Of a DNA stretch of 64,000 nt, positions 24,401 through 35,564 are shown piece by piece. Numbering within the stretch: the first letter of the stretch is position 1; the number at the start of each line of letters is the position of its first letter. Under the pieces are notes generated by a model that saw only the letters and a list, made by a program, of their open reading frames with translations, was not told the DNA's origin and made no database searches. The stretch lies in the NCBI RefSeq assembly GCF_026212465.1, contig NC_080058.1, positions 11,732,289 to 11,796,288 on the forward strand, given 5' to 3'. The position numbers were made by a program, and so were the translations under genes. The stretch comes from Amaranthus tricolor (taxonomy: Eukaryota; Streptophyta; Magnoliopsida; Caryophyllales; Amaranthaceae).

Positions 24401-27400
24401 GATTTTATTAATGAAGATAGAGAGAGAGAACTTTACATTTTGGAGGGAAATTAACAAACTTTTTAAATTAGGAAAGTTTGGAGCTTCCAGCAGCAGCAAC
24501 CATTAGGGGAAATTCAGCCCTCCATACAAAAAAAAAAAACAAAAGAGCCTTGTATTGGGCAATCTATAATTACATGGATTGATATTAATTTTTCCTCAAA
24601 TCTGAAATTACAAGCTTGTAATAAAAAAAATGACTTTACATATTCCTAATCATATTATATTAACATTTCACAAAACAGCCTACAAATTCTTCAAACAGCT
24701 TACAAAAATCAATTGCCAAAACTTGTTCAAACAGCTGAAAATCAATAGCCAAAATTCTTCAAACAACTTACAAAAATCAATAGCCAAAACTTGTTCAAAC
24801 AACTGAAAATCAGTAGCCAAAATGCTTCCAACAACTTACAAAAATTAGTAGCCAAAACTTGTTCAAACAGCTGAAAATCAGTAGCCAAAATTCTTCCAAC
24901 AACTTACAAAAATTAGTAGCCAAAACTTGTTCAAATAGCTGAAAATCAGTAGCCAAAATTCTTCAAACAACTTACAAAAATCAGTAGCCAAAAATTCTCC
25001 AAACAACTTACAAAAATTCTTCAATCGCATCATTAGCCTTCAATGGCTTCAGGAAGTGAAGATGAGCAACAGGGGGCTTGGTACTTTGGATCGAATTCAT
25101 ACGTTCCAGAGTCCAGTTCTGAATCAGAAGAAGAGCAACAGAATATGGAAAAAATAGGATCACAGCAACAAAATCAGCATAAGCCAAGACTCACGAATGA
25201 GTTAGGCAACTTATTTTCCAAGAGATGTTGTCACTAAAGGTTAGTGACTCACTTCCTCATTGTATATTCAAACGCATAGCTCAAAAATATGGCTACACAC
25301 ATAGAACCATCCGAGATTTATGGAAACGAGCAATACAAACCAAGAAAGCAAACAAACCATACATTGTGGAATCCAAGTACAAAAATTGTGGAAGAAAAAG
25401 AGTGGTCGTACCACCAAACTTACTTGAGTCTAGACCCATTGGCGAACGCACTTGCATTAGAGATGTTGCAACATGTTTAGATTTGGCACCATCAACGGTG
25501 TGGAGGTTGATAAAAAGAGGCGAGATAAAGGCTCATTCAAATCCACTACACCCGGCTTTAACCGATGCCAACAAAATAAGGAGGGTGGAGTAGATTTTGA
25601 GCCTTATCCAAGAAGACACCATTCAAAGACACCCGATTTACAAAGAAATGTACGATTATATTCACATTGATGAGAAGTGGTTTTATTTAACCAAGTAAAC
25701 GCAAAGGGTTTATTTAGCACACAAAGAAAAGGTCCCATATATGGCAGCGAAGTCATCAAAGTTTATACCTAAGGCCATGTTCTTAGGGGCCGTGGCTAGG
25801 CCTAGATGGAATCGTTTTGGTCAATGTATGTTTGATGCGAAAATTGAAATTTTCCCTTTTATCAATACGGTGGCAGCACAAAGAGATTTAAAGAATTGAC
25901 CAAATGGTTCAATAGAAATTAAATCAACCGAATTAGTTAATCAAGAAGTTTATAGGAGTATGCTCATACAACAATTGATTTCGGCCATACTAAGAAAATG
26001 GCCAAGTGAAGGACCTTCCATTATTTTTATTCAACAAGATAATGCAAGGGTTCATATCACAAACGATAATCCAATATGGCAACAACACAATAGGCAAGGG
26101 GGTTTAACTTTCATTCTTACTCAACAACCTCCAAATAGTCCGGATTGTAATATTATAGACTTGGGTTTCTTTAGGAGCATACAATCACTTATACATAAAA
26201 AGATGCCCAAAAACATTACAGAATTAATCACAGTTGAGGATGCATTCGGAGAGTTACATCCAAAGACCTTAACTAATGTGTGGATCTCATTACAACACTA
26301 TTTAAATGAGATTTTAAAAGTTAAGGGGTCTAATGACTATATACAACCACACTTTGGAAAGAAGGTTGAAGAAGACAATGACAGGTTAAGGATTCAAGTG
26401 AGAATCCCAATACAATTGGTTAGAGAAGTTGTAGCTTTTCTTAACCCAAATAGGGATCAACAACAAACACAAGCATTAACAGAAAATGAGGATGCTGCAC
26501 AAACAACAGAGATCATTCAAGAAGCTTATGATCAGGCAGTTGAAGAAACTCAAGGATGACAAACATCAAAGCCCCTCAGTTTATTTTGTTCAAATCATCA
26601 TTAAAATTGTAGCTTTAAAAACTTAGGAGCAACAATTTGTTAATCACAACCCATGTTAATGAATAGCAAGTCACTTCATTATTTTACATAATTTCAGAAA
26701 AAAGCCCCCTGATTCTTCATAGAGGTTATGAAACCTCTCAGATTACAATTTATCATCAACAAATGAAGTAACTAAACATGCTAAAAAATCAAGTGACGGG
26801 TTATGGTTTACAAAATGCTACTCAACCAAGTAATCAAAGTAATTTTTTCAGAATTTAGAGGTTCAACAATTTGACATCACAGGGGCTTGTACACATAAAA
26901 CCAGCAACAAACATCAACCCTAAAACCAGCAACATAATACCAACAGAAGAACGAAAAAACCCCAAATAAACCAGAAGAACACAATATCAACAACACATAA
27001 AAAACAAACGAAAAAACAAACATCAAACATAAATACAAGATCATCATAATCCAGCATCAAACAACAACAGATAAAACCAGCTCCAATTTTTCAAATTTAA
27101 TTAACAAAAAAAACGAAAAATCAGAACAACCTTACAATCATTAAGCACGTTTTTTGGTGTTCAATTTTGCCCTAGACGCAATAACATCTTCAGGAGTGTC
27201 AGGGACAACCAAATTGATGTCATCTTCTTCAAGTACCTTTTCAACAATAGGAGAAGTTGGTGAAGATTCATGATACACAGATGTGGCATCATCTTCAAGT
27301 ACCTTTTGATATGCCTCAAGATCTTTTTTTGACCACTTTAAAATTTCATTGGAGTAGGAATGGGAACGACCATTGAGGGAACAAGAACACAACTCACCAT

Positions 27401-30364
27401 AATCGCATAGACCGTCATAAAGATATGAAGGAATTGTGGAGTCACTCTTAGACTCGTTGTTTTCTATTGCAAATACTTAAAGGTTCAACAAGAAGTTAAT
27501 GGTGGATTCAAGAACAGGGAGTTTTAAATTTTGAACCTTTGCCAAAAAAAACAAAACAAACCTCAAAATGATGAGAATAAACCGATTTACATTTTAATGC
27601 AGTTAAAATGCACTAAAAATGAAGAACAAACAGGGGAAAAGCCATGAAAATGGTGTTCATGAAGAAAGAGAAATGACTGTTTAAGAGGAGGAGGAAGAAA
27701 TGACCGTTCATGAAGGCAGTAGGCGTGATAATGAAAAATGCAAAGGCAAAGAAGGAGTAATAAATGTATCCGGATGATTCCGGGTTCATTAAAAGAAAAG
27801 GGGGGTTTTTAAGGGGTAAAAGTGGGATAAAAATTTTCTAAAAATAGAAAGTATTCTAAAGTGGAAGAATTTATGATACTATCCGTTATAGTAAAGTGGA
27901 AAAACTTAAAAGAACGGAGGGAGTATGTTAATAGTAAAATTGTGACGTATAAAATTGATAATTGATGTTTTATAATCAAACTCAATTTTGAACTTATAAT
28001 TTTCAATAATCGATTTATTCATTAAATCTTCGATTAGAGAGATTTTTGGTGTTTTACAAATGAAATGTCGATTTCTTGATAGTTTCTTGAATATTTACAG
28101 AGATTTGTAAAGAATTGAATATGCAAATCATTTTGATTTTGTTTCCTAAATGTCTAGCTTGAAGTTTTGGCGGTTAGAAAATCATTTCCATGAATAGCGT
28201 TTTCAAACGTGGCAGTTATTATATTTTCGCTTTTTTTTCTTTTTTTTTAACCAGTAATGGAATTGGGCTGGGGAGGAAGATGAGCCGTCTTCTACTAAGA
28301 CGTTCTCGTGCAAGACCGCTTGAATATTTTAATAAACTTGGGTTGAACTGGGTTTTCAAAGTTGGCCCAATATAAAGCCCCTATTAAGTTTGATGGACTC
28401 TCATTCCGGTCCAACCCATATTTACTTTAATGTAGCTCGACTCGTATTTGGCCCATTAAACACTCCTAATTACAATATTAGAGCAGGCTAATAATGATGT
28501 TGAATTCTAAATTTGTTTTTGGTTGTGAATTTACAGATACATTGTTGTTCTTGATGATGTTTGGGGTTACGAGTTATGGGACTGCGTGAATTGTGCCTTA
28601 CTTCCTAGCCAAACGGGTAGTAGAATATTGATGACAACCCGTAAAGAAGAAGTTGCAAGATACTGGGCAAACTCATCATTATGCGGGGAGATCTATACTC
28701 TACATCCGTTGTGTGATGAAGATGCGCGGCTTCTGTTCCGTAAGTATTTATTTCAGGAGAAACCTCGTTCTGATTCTCAACACGAATTAGAACAGATATC
28801 ACGTGATATAGTGAGAAAATGTGGGAATTTGCCGCTTGCAATTGTGGCAGTCGCTAGGGTTCTTTCGAGGAAAGAGAGAAATCAATTAGAGTGGAGTATA
28901 GTACGCGATAATCTTGGACGTGAGCTTAGAAATTGCCCCAAATTTAAAGATACAAGAACGATAATGTTGTATAGCTACCATGAGTTGCCATATGAGCTTA
29001 AGCCGTGTTTCTTGTACTTTGGCATGTTTCCTGAGGATCGAGAGTTAGAGGTGGATGAGCTTATACGGTTATGGATTGGAGAGGGTTTCATAAAGGGTCA
29101 AACAGACAACACTCTTGAAGAAACTGCACAAAATTATGTTAATGAACTAATCGAAAGTGGCTTGGTTATTGTTTCATATAATTCACATCCACGTTACGAA
29201 GCTAGGTGGATCAAGGTTCATGATATTCTACATGAAATAATATTGTCCAAATCAGAGGATCTAATCTTTTCTCACGTTATGTCAGGTAACGCTTTGACTC
29301 AATTTGAAATGTGTAGGCGGCTATCAGTGATTAATATCAGTGAATTTTGCAGTAAACAGACTGTGTCATATATCAAAGCTAGTAATTATAATTGCATCCG
29401 TAGTATCATATCTATAAGCTATGGAGCATCGCCTTGTATGCTGCTAAGATCACTCCCCATGATTGCTCAGTGTCTAAGGATACTTTATCTAGAAGACAAT
29501 ACTAAAACTGATGAAGACATCCCAAAAGAGGTGGGAAAACTACAAAACTTGCGCGTTTTATGCTTGTGTTTCTGTAATATTGACAAGCTTCCAGGGTTCA
29601 TATGTCAGCTCATAAACTTAGAAAGCTTGGAGATAAAATACTCATCGTTCGGTAGATCCATTGAAGTACCAAGAGAGTTCAAGCGCCTTTGTAAGCTACG
29701 ACACCTTCTTGTAAATTGGAAAGCAAAATTCCCCAGGGGAGTTTTACAGAGCTTGATTGAGTTACAGACCTTAGGAAAAGTTGACGCGCTTAGTGATGGC
29801 CTAGAGGAAATTAGATGTTTAAATCAACTGAGGAAGTTGGAAATCAATAACATAGATGAGAATTCGTGGTTAATATTCTACCCTGCATTGCAACAAATGA
29901 ATGAACTTCGATCACTTGATGCAAGTATAGTCGATAATATTGTAGGAACCTTGGAGTTAAACTCAATTATACTCCCACAAAAGCTCGAGCGACTTGTCAT
30001 ACATGGCAACTTAGGACGAACAAGATTTCCAAGTTGGATGGAGACGCTAAATATGTTAGTTAGTTTGTCGTTTTGTTTCTCGGACGAGTGGCTAGAGGAT
30101 CCTCTTCAAGTACTTCACAATTTGAGCAGTCTTGAATCACTTCACCTCGATCTTTTACATGTAAACACACTCGACTTTGGTGAGCATGGATTCAGAAGTC
30201 TCAAGCGTTTGTATATTTCTGATACAAAATGTCTAAGAAGCATATCAGGAGCTCTGCCACGTCTTCAAAAGTTACAGATAGATGCAGAATGTGATATGAC
30301 AATGGAAATGCCAGATCGTATCAGAAAGGTGACCTCCTTCCACTATTATCAGGATCGTTCTTGA
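21454..30364 (+). CDS. CC-NB-LRR disease resistance protein (RPM1/RPP13-like), three exons
   Basis: Inferred exons: 21454-21865, 22466-22856 and 28537-30364, all with GT-AG borders and compatible phases, giving 876 residues without a stop. The Rx-type coiled coil (1-137) has an EDVID-like LEDVIEF (76-82). The NB-ARC domain has P-loop GMPGVGKTT (189-197), kinase-2 VVLDDVW (271-277), RNBS-B SRILMTTR, GNLPLA (364-369), RNBS-D CFLYFGMFPED (425-435) and VHD in the MHD position (495-497). Leucine-rich repeats follow to the end (DMTMEMPDRIRKVTSFHYYQ). Such proteins sense pathogen effectors in the cytoplasm and trigger cell death; ADP is held through P-loop and MHD. All motifs are intact, so the gene is probably functional. 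Intron 2 (5680 bp) separates P-loop from kinase-2 and contains a 3.7 kb mariner element. Confidence 0.93.
22150..22270. repeat. GC-rich palindromic patch in NB-LRR intron 1
   Basis: 'ctcgcgagcggcgac' and 'gttcgcgagccgcgaag' are two palindrome-like boxes about 75 bp apart in AT-rich surroundings. They resemble the palindrome array in the LTR at 46623-46755, so an LTR fragment is possible. Confidence 0.35.
24675..25025. repeat. 68-bp tandem repeat in the 5' region of the mariner element
   Basis: 'acttgttcaaacagctgaaa' recurs at 24721, 24789, 24857 and 24925, exactly 68 bp apart. Each unit has two related halves, both ending in 'agtagccaaa'. It ends just before the transposase ATG. Such arrays next to the TIR can hold transposase-binding sites. 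Confidence 0.85.
25043..26559 (+). pseudogene. mariner-like transposase, DD39D, broken by three stops and a frameshift
   Basis: The acidic N-terminus (from 25043: MASGSEDEQQGAWYF) is followed by a frameshift near 25210. One frame then runs 25225-26559, with a helix-turn-helix segment (FKRIAQKYGYTHRTIRDLW, DLAPSTVWRLIKRGEI) and the catalytic acids in HIDEKWF (25669), QQDNARVH (26038) and IIDLGFF (26158). The last two are separated by 39 residues, the plant mariner DD39D signature. Stops at 25591 (TAG), 25696 (TAA) and 25897 (TGA) interrupt it. The active enzyme would cut at the TIRs and insert at TA. This copy cannot make full-length protein. Confidence 0.92.
27141..27440 (-). CDS. antisense reading frame inside the mariner element, function unknown
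   Basis: The minus-strand frame is open from at least 27440 (STIPSYLYDGLCDYGELCSC) to a stop at 27141. It is acidic, with an internal near-repeat (KVLEDDATSV and KVLEEDDINL) and a basic end (KLNTKKRA). I recognise no family and see no clear start codon. Plant mariner elements normally carry only the transposase gene, so this is either a captured fragment, an extra element gene or chance. No homologue comes to mind. Confidence 0.3.
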   Translation of the reverse strand, partial: STIPSYLYDGLCDYGELCSCSLNGRSHSYSNEILKWSKKDLEAYQKVLEDDATSVYHESSPTSPIVEKVLEEDDINLVVPDTPEDVIASRAKLNTKKRA

Positions 30365-30545
30365 TGAGCGACAAGAAATGATACACATACATACACTAGG
30401 GGGGGTTTGGTATGAACTTTGTTAATGTGAAGTAAGGAATTCAATTACCATTACTCCACATATTTTGTTTGGTATAATATCAGGTTAACCCAATCCCATT
30501 CTTGAGGGTAATGGATACCCTTATTTTGTTAGGACTAATTTATAT

Positions 30546-31126
30546 CAAATAACAAATTTGATATGTTGATCGGTATTGTCCAATCTTTCAAGTGCTTTTT
30601 GATTAATGTTGTGTAGAGAATCAGGTTTGTTCCCCATATGATTTAAAAATGAACAATCCTTCCCACTATTAACTTTTTTCCAATTCTTAAAGCCAACATG
30701 TGTAAAACAACCAAAAGACTTTTTTGTGAAAAGAAAACAAGGAAAGCAAAAGACTGCATCCTTTGTTGAATATTCTATCCAGGGAAATTTTTAAAACCAA
30801 GTGGACTGAAATGAACGTAAATGGTTGTCTCGTCCAGATAGTGAATATGTAACAAGAATGGGTTGAAATGGTTTCAATTTAACATACTCCCTCATTACTT
30901 TTTCACGATCATTGGGATGATACTCATTGATTTGTTTACGTAATCCAGGATTGCATTCAACAACAAAATGGTTACCATTATCACCTAACTCAACTCTTAC
31001 AAATTTATGAGGACGATTATTGTTAGTAGTGGGAATGTCATTTCTTTTTCTTCCTTCTGGATTTTGCTGTTGCTCATGAGTTTCATTTTGAACAGTTGAA
31101 ATTGAAGCTTGCCCGACATTGGACAT
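30546..31126 (-). pseudogene. hAT transposase N-terminal fragment with TTF-type zinc finger
   Basis: The minus strand begins MSNVGQASISTVQNETHEQQ and continues to YHPNDREKVMREYVKLKPFQP and RSFQSTWF. A single in-frame TAA follows, after which the same frame reads FPWIEYSTKDAVFCFPCFLF, GFKNWKKVNSGKDCSFLNH and LHNINQKALERLDN. This order matches the TTF-type finger at the start of plant hAT (zinc-finger-MYM-type-1-like) transposases. The catalytic region is absent, so it is an internally deleted derivative. It lies just downstream of the NB-LRR gene. Confidence 0.75.
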
Positions 31127-33880
31127 TTTGAAAAAAAAAATCTAGTGTTCTTGACTTCATAGTTCATACTATTAATCTATTATATATTCATGGATTCACC
31201 TAGTAATGACAATTTTTAAAACTCCAACTTTAAAATAAAGAAACACAATGATGTAATTTATTAAGTTATGAATACAAATTTATGGAAACAATTTCTCAAT
31301 TCTCCTAATAGCAAATTTATGCACACAAATAAAACAAAGCAATTTGGGTATGTTATTTAGGTATGAACACAAATAAAACACAAATTTCCCAATTACAAAT
31401 AAAAAACACAAAATTCCCAATTACAAATTAAAAAACACAAAATTCTCAATTACAAATTTTTCAAATAAAAACAAACAATGATCCATTGATTCTAAGTTTA
31501 CAAATTACAAACCAATAATTCAAACAAAACAAAAATGAATTATTATAATTAATGAATAAGAATTAGAAACAATTTACCTTTAAGGCTTTGAGAAACTTCT
31601 TGAGTACTAATTCAACTTTGGTTTAGAGATCAATACTTCAATTTTAATTTTGGAGGAATTCCTTGAGCAATAAGAAATGGAGTAAAACGAAATGGAGTAA
31701 TTAAAGGTAATTTTGTTTGAGTTTCAAAAAAAAAAAAGGAATTTGAGTAGTTATAATTTTAATTTGAGTAATGTAACGGAGACAGGATTGGGAATGAGGC
31801 AATAATAATAATGTTGCCTATACTACTATACAGTAGGCTACACTAGGCTAGCCGTCAATTGCATTGCATATTTGAGTATTTTAAAGAAATAAAGTTGTTG
31901 CTAAGTTTTGATCCCCTATACCTAAAGTTTCAAGGTAAACAAACTGACCAATGAAGTACACCAATTTCTTTGTTAGATATTAGACTTTTTTTATACATAT
32001 ACTATAAATTACTAAGGGGGCCGAACCATAATTACAAAGGAACATATTTAAGCCCCCCACACCCACCCACCCACAAGCTTCGCCCCTGCAAACAACCCCT
32101 AAGTGTATATTGAAAAACATACATAAGCCAATCAGATTGAGTTTAACTCCAAGGTTCCTACAAGTAATGACTTTGCAACATCTTGACTCAAGACTGAGTG
32201 GCTTGCTTTCGTTCATTATTGGTGTTTATCTCTTTTAGAAGATGGTTACGGGAAAAGGATAGTTTTGTAGTGTGTAAGTGTTAATGATAACCAACCTAAG
32301 GCTCACCATAAGCCACAGCACTGCAGCACACCTAATACCTTCCCTCCAACACTCTACTTTCTGTTATTTGCTTTCTTGTGCAGCACTCTACTTTGCTTCT
32401 GTACTTGTACATATATATATATATATATATATATTCCTTCCTTTTTTGTAAATAGATAGTGATGTAATAAACATTCTGTAAGAAAAACAGTACACAAATT
32501 CTTATTTACTCCATTGTTCTTCATAGACTGATATTTTGGTAGTCATATGTGTGAATCACATTTTATGAGTAATCACATAATACTTTACTATTGATGTAAG
32601 GGAAAATTAAGGATGAGCTTTGAACACATTCCTCATTGTTGTCTTTATGAATAGATCTAGAAAGAAAATCGTTAAGATGGTGCTTTCCATTGTTGCTGAT
32701 TGCTTTTCTGGGAGCAAGAGAAAACATTTATGGATTTTGAGTTTGGAGAAACGCTTTAGCATAAAAGGCTTTCAGTTTGTGTAGAACTAATTTGAAAATA
32801 GAACATATCCGGTTCAGGACAATTTATCCAGTTTTTTGAAATTCGAATAATTCCGACTAGATATCCGGTTTTTTAATCTGATCCGGATTTGGATATTGGC
32901 AAAATTGGATATCCGATTTTCTATTTTATTTTTTTAATATATATATTTTGCCTATAAGAAAACTTTGTTTATATTAAATGTACTAATATTTACAACTCTC
33001 AACTACAATTAAGCTGCATAACTAATTTATTGTTAATTAAGTTAGACTTTTGAATATCCAATCATATTTAGAAATGATTTTTTTTCAAACTTTTAGAAAA
33101 TAAGCTTGATTGATGAAAAAAATGAAATGAGCTTAAATTTTAATGTGTAAAAAACAACAAAATAATTTCTAAAAACGCAAAAAAATGAAACGAATATTTG
33201 GTATCCGAAAAATAATCTGGATACCCGATATACGTGGTAATGGTGAGAATGATAACATATTTGGAGATATGGATTGAGTTTTCAGGTAAGGTAGTTTGCA
33301 GCTTTGAATAAAGGATTATCTAAGGAGTTAAAGGGTATACGAAGAATAGGAACATTTTGCTATGAACTGACCAATTCAATAAAACAGTAAATTGAGACTT
33401 GAAATAATAAAGGGACAAAAGTAAGATTTCCTAAGATGAGAATTAACTTTTACCCACAAAATTTTAACAATTTTTATGATACTGCAATGATCAGTTATTT
33501 GGAATAATTAGTTTACGAAGGGGTAATTTAGGCTCTCTCTTGTTTCTGTTGTGTTTCTAGGCTCTCTCTTCTGAATTAGTTGAGTCAGGAGTTCTCTTAT
33601 GGATATTCCTCAAGCCCTAGAAGTTCTATCATTTCTAGGCGTATGTGGCATGGTTTCCTGATGAAGTGATTTGATCTTAATATGCCTAATGTGGAGTATC
33701 TACTTATTTCTTAGGTTCCAAGTGTAGTCAATCTTGCTTTTTTGTGATTTCCTTTTCTTCCCCTTATCTTTTTGGAGATTTTTTTTCCTCCTGAAAATTG
33801 AAATGAATGTGTAAGTCCTTATTTCAGTGTTTCTGGTGCATCCATATTAGCTCAACACCATGTTGAATTTTTCTTTGATG
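31127..33880. other. intergenic, with AT microsatellite and 'gatatccggat' repeat
   Basis: No gene found. (AT)n at 32410-32434. Sequence near 32820-32930 and 33200-33240 is rich in 'gatatccggttt' and 'ggatacccgatat', a common plant dispersed-repeat signature. A 'gccccccacacccaccca' patch at 32053-32080 is unexplained. 'taggctctctctt' is repeated at 33530 and 33558. Confidence 0.5.
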
Positions 33881-33883
33881 CAG

Positions 33884-34967
33884 TATTTTGCTGATAGAGA
33901 TATCTTCTGTGCTGGCCGTGTTGTTGCTGCAACTGGTTGAACTGTACAAACATCAGTCAACAACGTAATTGATGAGGTGTGCTTAATTTGATTCCTCCGA
34001 TTTAATTTAATTTTTTTTATGTATTGAATAATGTGAATTATTGAAAGGTTCTTGGTTCATGTGAGATTTTTGAGGAGAAACAAGTTGGTAATGAGAGGTT
34101 CAATATTTTCAGTGGATGCCCATCTGGTCATACAGCCACCAACGTTCTTCGTAGTGGAGCCGATCAGGTGCGTGACTGGTCACCTAGTCTGCTGTTAATA
34201 CTTGTTTTATTATGAAGTTTGCATTGACAAGAACATTTTTGTCATTATAATTCATTGAAGAAGCAGAACGCAGCCTGCATGATGCTATCATAATAGATAG
34301 AAGAGCTGTTAAGAACTCTACTGTTGTTCCTGGTGGGGGCGCCATAGATGTATGCGATCTAATGCCGTTGTAGCTTTGTTGTGGCGTTTTGAAATGCTAA
34401 TTTCTGTGCGGATTTGATTTTTGTGTTTAGATGGTAATTAGTCGACACCTAAGACAGCATTCCAGGACTATTGCCGGAAAATCTCAGCTATTTTGACTAG
34501 CTGCAGTTCTTGCCGATCTGCTTACAATGACTGTAGTTGTACATGGGATTCATGACGCATACTCTGTTCGCTTGAGTTTGTTCTAAAGAGGAAAATTCTC
34601 CCAAACAAAAGGGTAGATTACTTCACCAAGGAGAAAATGCTATCACAAACAAAAGGGTGAGGCAAACTCACATGGACAAGGGAATATAGTTTTGCTTATT
34701 TTTAGTACTTGGAAGTCCTGGATTATCTACGTCTACATGGAATCATGGCTTATATGACTGGAGACCTTAGTTATTTTTGGAGGGGCCAGGCACTTTCATG
34801 GTCCATAAAAGTTTTGGGTAGTTTTTTTTTTTTGGTACATTAGATAATGAATTTGGCAATTTTTTGTACTGCAGTCAGAGAGTGCTCAAGGAGATGCTGC
34901 TGCAAATGCCATGGGAGGCAGAGGTGGTGCATTCAGTGGTGTACGGGGAATGAGAAGGCGATGGAGG
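33884..34967 (+). pseudogene. CCT7: CCT-eta (CCT7, T-complex chaperonin subunit) pseudogene
   Basis: CCT-eta is one of eight subunits of the cytosolic chaperonin that folds actin and tubulin. Retained exons: 33884-33976 (YFADRDIFCAGRVVAATG, a stop, TVQTSVNNVIDE), 34048-34167 (FEEKQVGNERFNIFSGCPSG), 34251-34349 ([29 protein letters not shown]), 34431-34495 (MVISRHLRQHSRTIAGKSQL) and the C-terminal exon from 34875 (AANAMGGRGGAFSGVRGMRR). Introns are kept, so this is not a processed copy. Against the family it has a short in-frame deletion and a TGA in the first exon, a lost acceptor before 34251, about 100 missing residues before the last exon, a lost stop codon, and no N-terminal half. Confidence 0.9.
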
Positions 34968-35101
34968 TTTATATGGGAGTCAATTGGAAGTTTTAGTTTG
35001 ATGAATTAATTATTTCTTTGCTTCTGTAAGGGTGGCTTTTTTTATTTTTTTATTTTTTTGAAATGATCTGTAAGGGTGGGTTTGAATAGCCTGATGTGTT
35101 G

Positions 35102-35300
35102 GAAAATTTGAAATAACTGAGATTATTTATCTACTTAATTCCAAATATAAGATTCGGGAAAACTTATGTCCCAAAATAAGCTTCCGTACGTCCAAGCCTA
35201 GCCTCGGGTAAGTCGCTGTTACTAACAGCGAATAAGGGGAAATAAAAAAAAAATTAAAAAGTTGAAAGTCGCTGTTACTAACAGTGACTATCAGGTTTTT
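35102..35300 (+). repeat. left TIR of the MULE, with two 19-bp palindromes
   Basis: Begins gaaaatttgaaataac. It contains TCGCTGTTACTAACAGCGA at 35213-35231 (9-bp arms around one base) and a one-mismatch copy at 35269-35287. The right TIR mirrors both. These are candidate transposase-binding sites. Confidence 0.92.
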
Positions 35301-35392
35301 ATTTATTTATTTTTATTTAAAAACTAAACTAGCCGTTGTTAATTAGAAAAATAGCCATTAGGAATGTGAAAATAGTCGTTGTAATGTTGTTG

Positions 35393-35402
35393 TATAAATA
35401 GG
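35393..35402 (+). promoter_or_regulatory. TATA box of the zf-GRF gene
   Basis: TATAAATAGG, about 90 bp inside the left TIR. A leader follows with a likely intron: donor GGTAACATAAGG near 35471 and acceptor TATGTAG ending at 35564, immediately before the ATG. Confidence 0.6.
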
Positions 35403-35564
35403 TCCATCATTTCTCATACTTCATTTTATCCATTCTACATCATTCTTCTTCTTTTCAATCAATTGTTAAAGGTAACATAAGGTATTTTGTTAGTTTTATT
35501 ATTATAAATGTAAATATTATTTTTGAAAGTTCACTTACGTTACTATATTATATGTATTATGTAG

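Larger units (their letters stand above)
24225..27923 (+). mobile_element. 3.7 kb plant mariner-like element (MLE) with TA target duplication
   Basis: The TIRs ctcccttcgttctttt and, inverted, ctccctccgttctttt are the Stowaway/MLE type. They are flanked by TA on both sides (24223-24224, 27924-27925). The element holds a transposase pseudogene (+), a 68-bp tandem repeat 5' of it, and an antisense reading frame near its 3' end. The pre-insertion sequence is recoverable from the neighbouring copies of the intron repeat. Confidence 0.93.
23914..28015. repeat. ~148-bp tandem repeat of NB-LRR intron 2, third copy split by the mariner insertion
   Basis: Units start with 'agttcaaatt' at 23914, 24061 and 24210 (periods 147 and 149). 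Each carries 'gataattgatgttttataatc'. The third unit stops at 24224 and resumes at 27926 ('gttaatagtaaaattgtgac'), exactly at the borders of the mariner element. Confidence 0.85.

Noticed and set aside
24675..25025. CRISPR-like regular repeats
   Set aside because: Direct 68-bp tandem units without unique spacers in a plant mariner element; no CRISPR array is expected or present.
30395..30420. Possible Harbinger/Tourist end 'gggggggtttggtatg'
   Set aside because: No matching inverted end or target duplication found within a few kb.
31980..32216. Minus-strand 78-codon frame
   Set aside because: No domain, no splice context; probably chance in a GC-richer patch.
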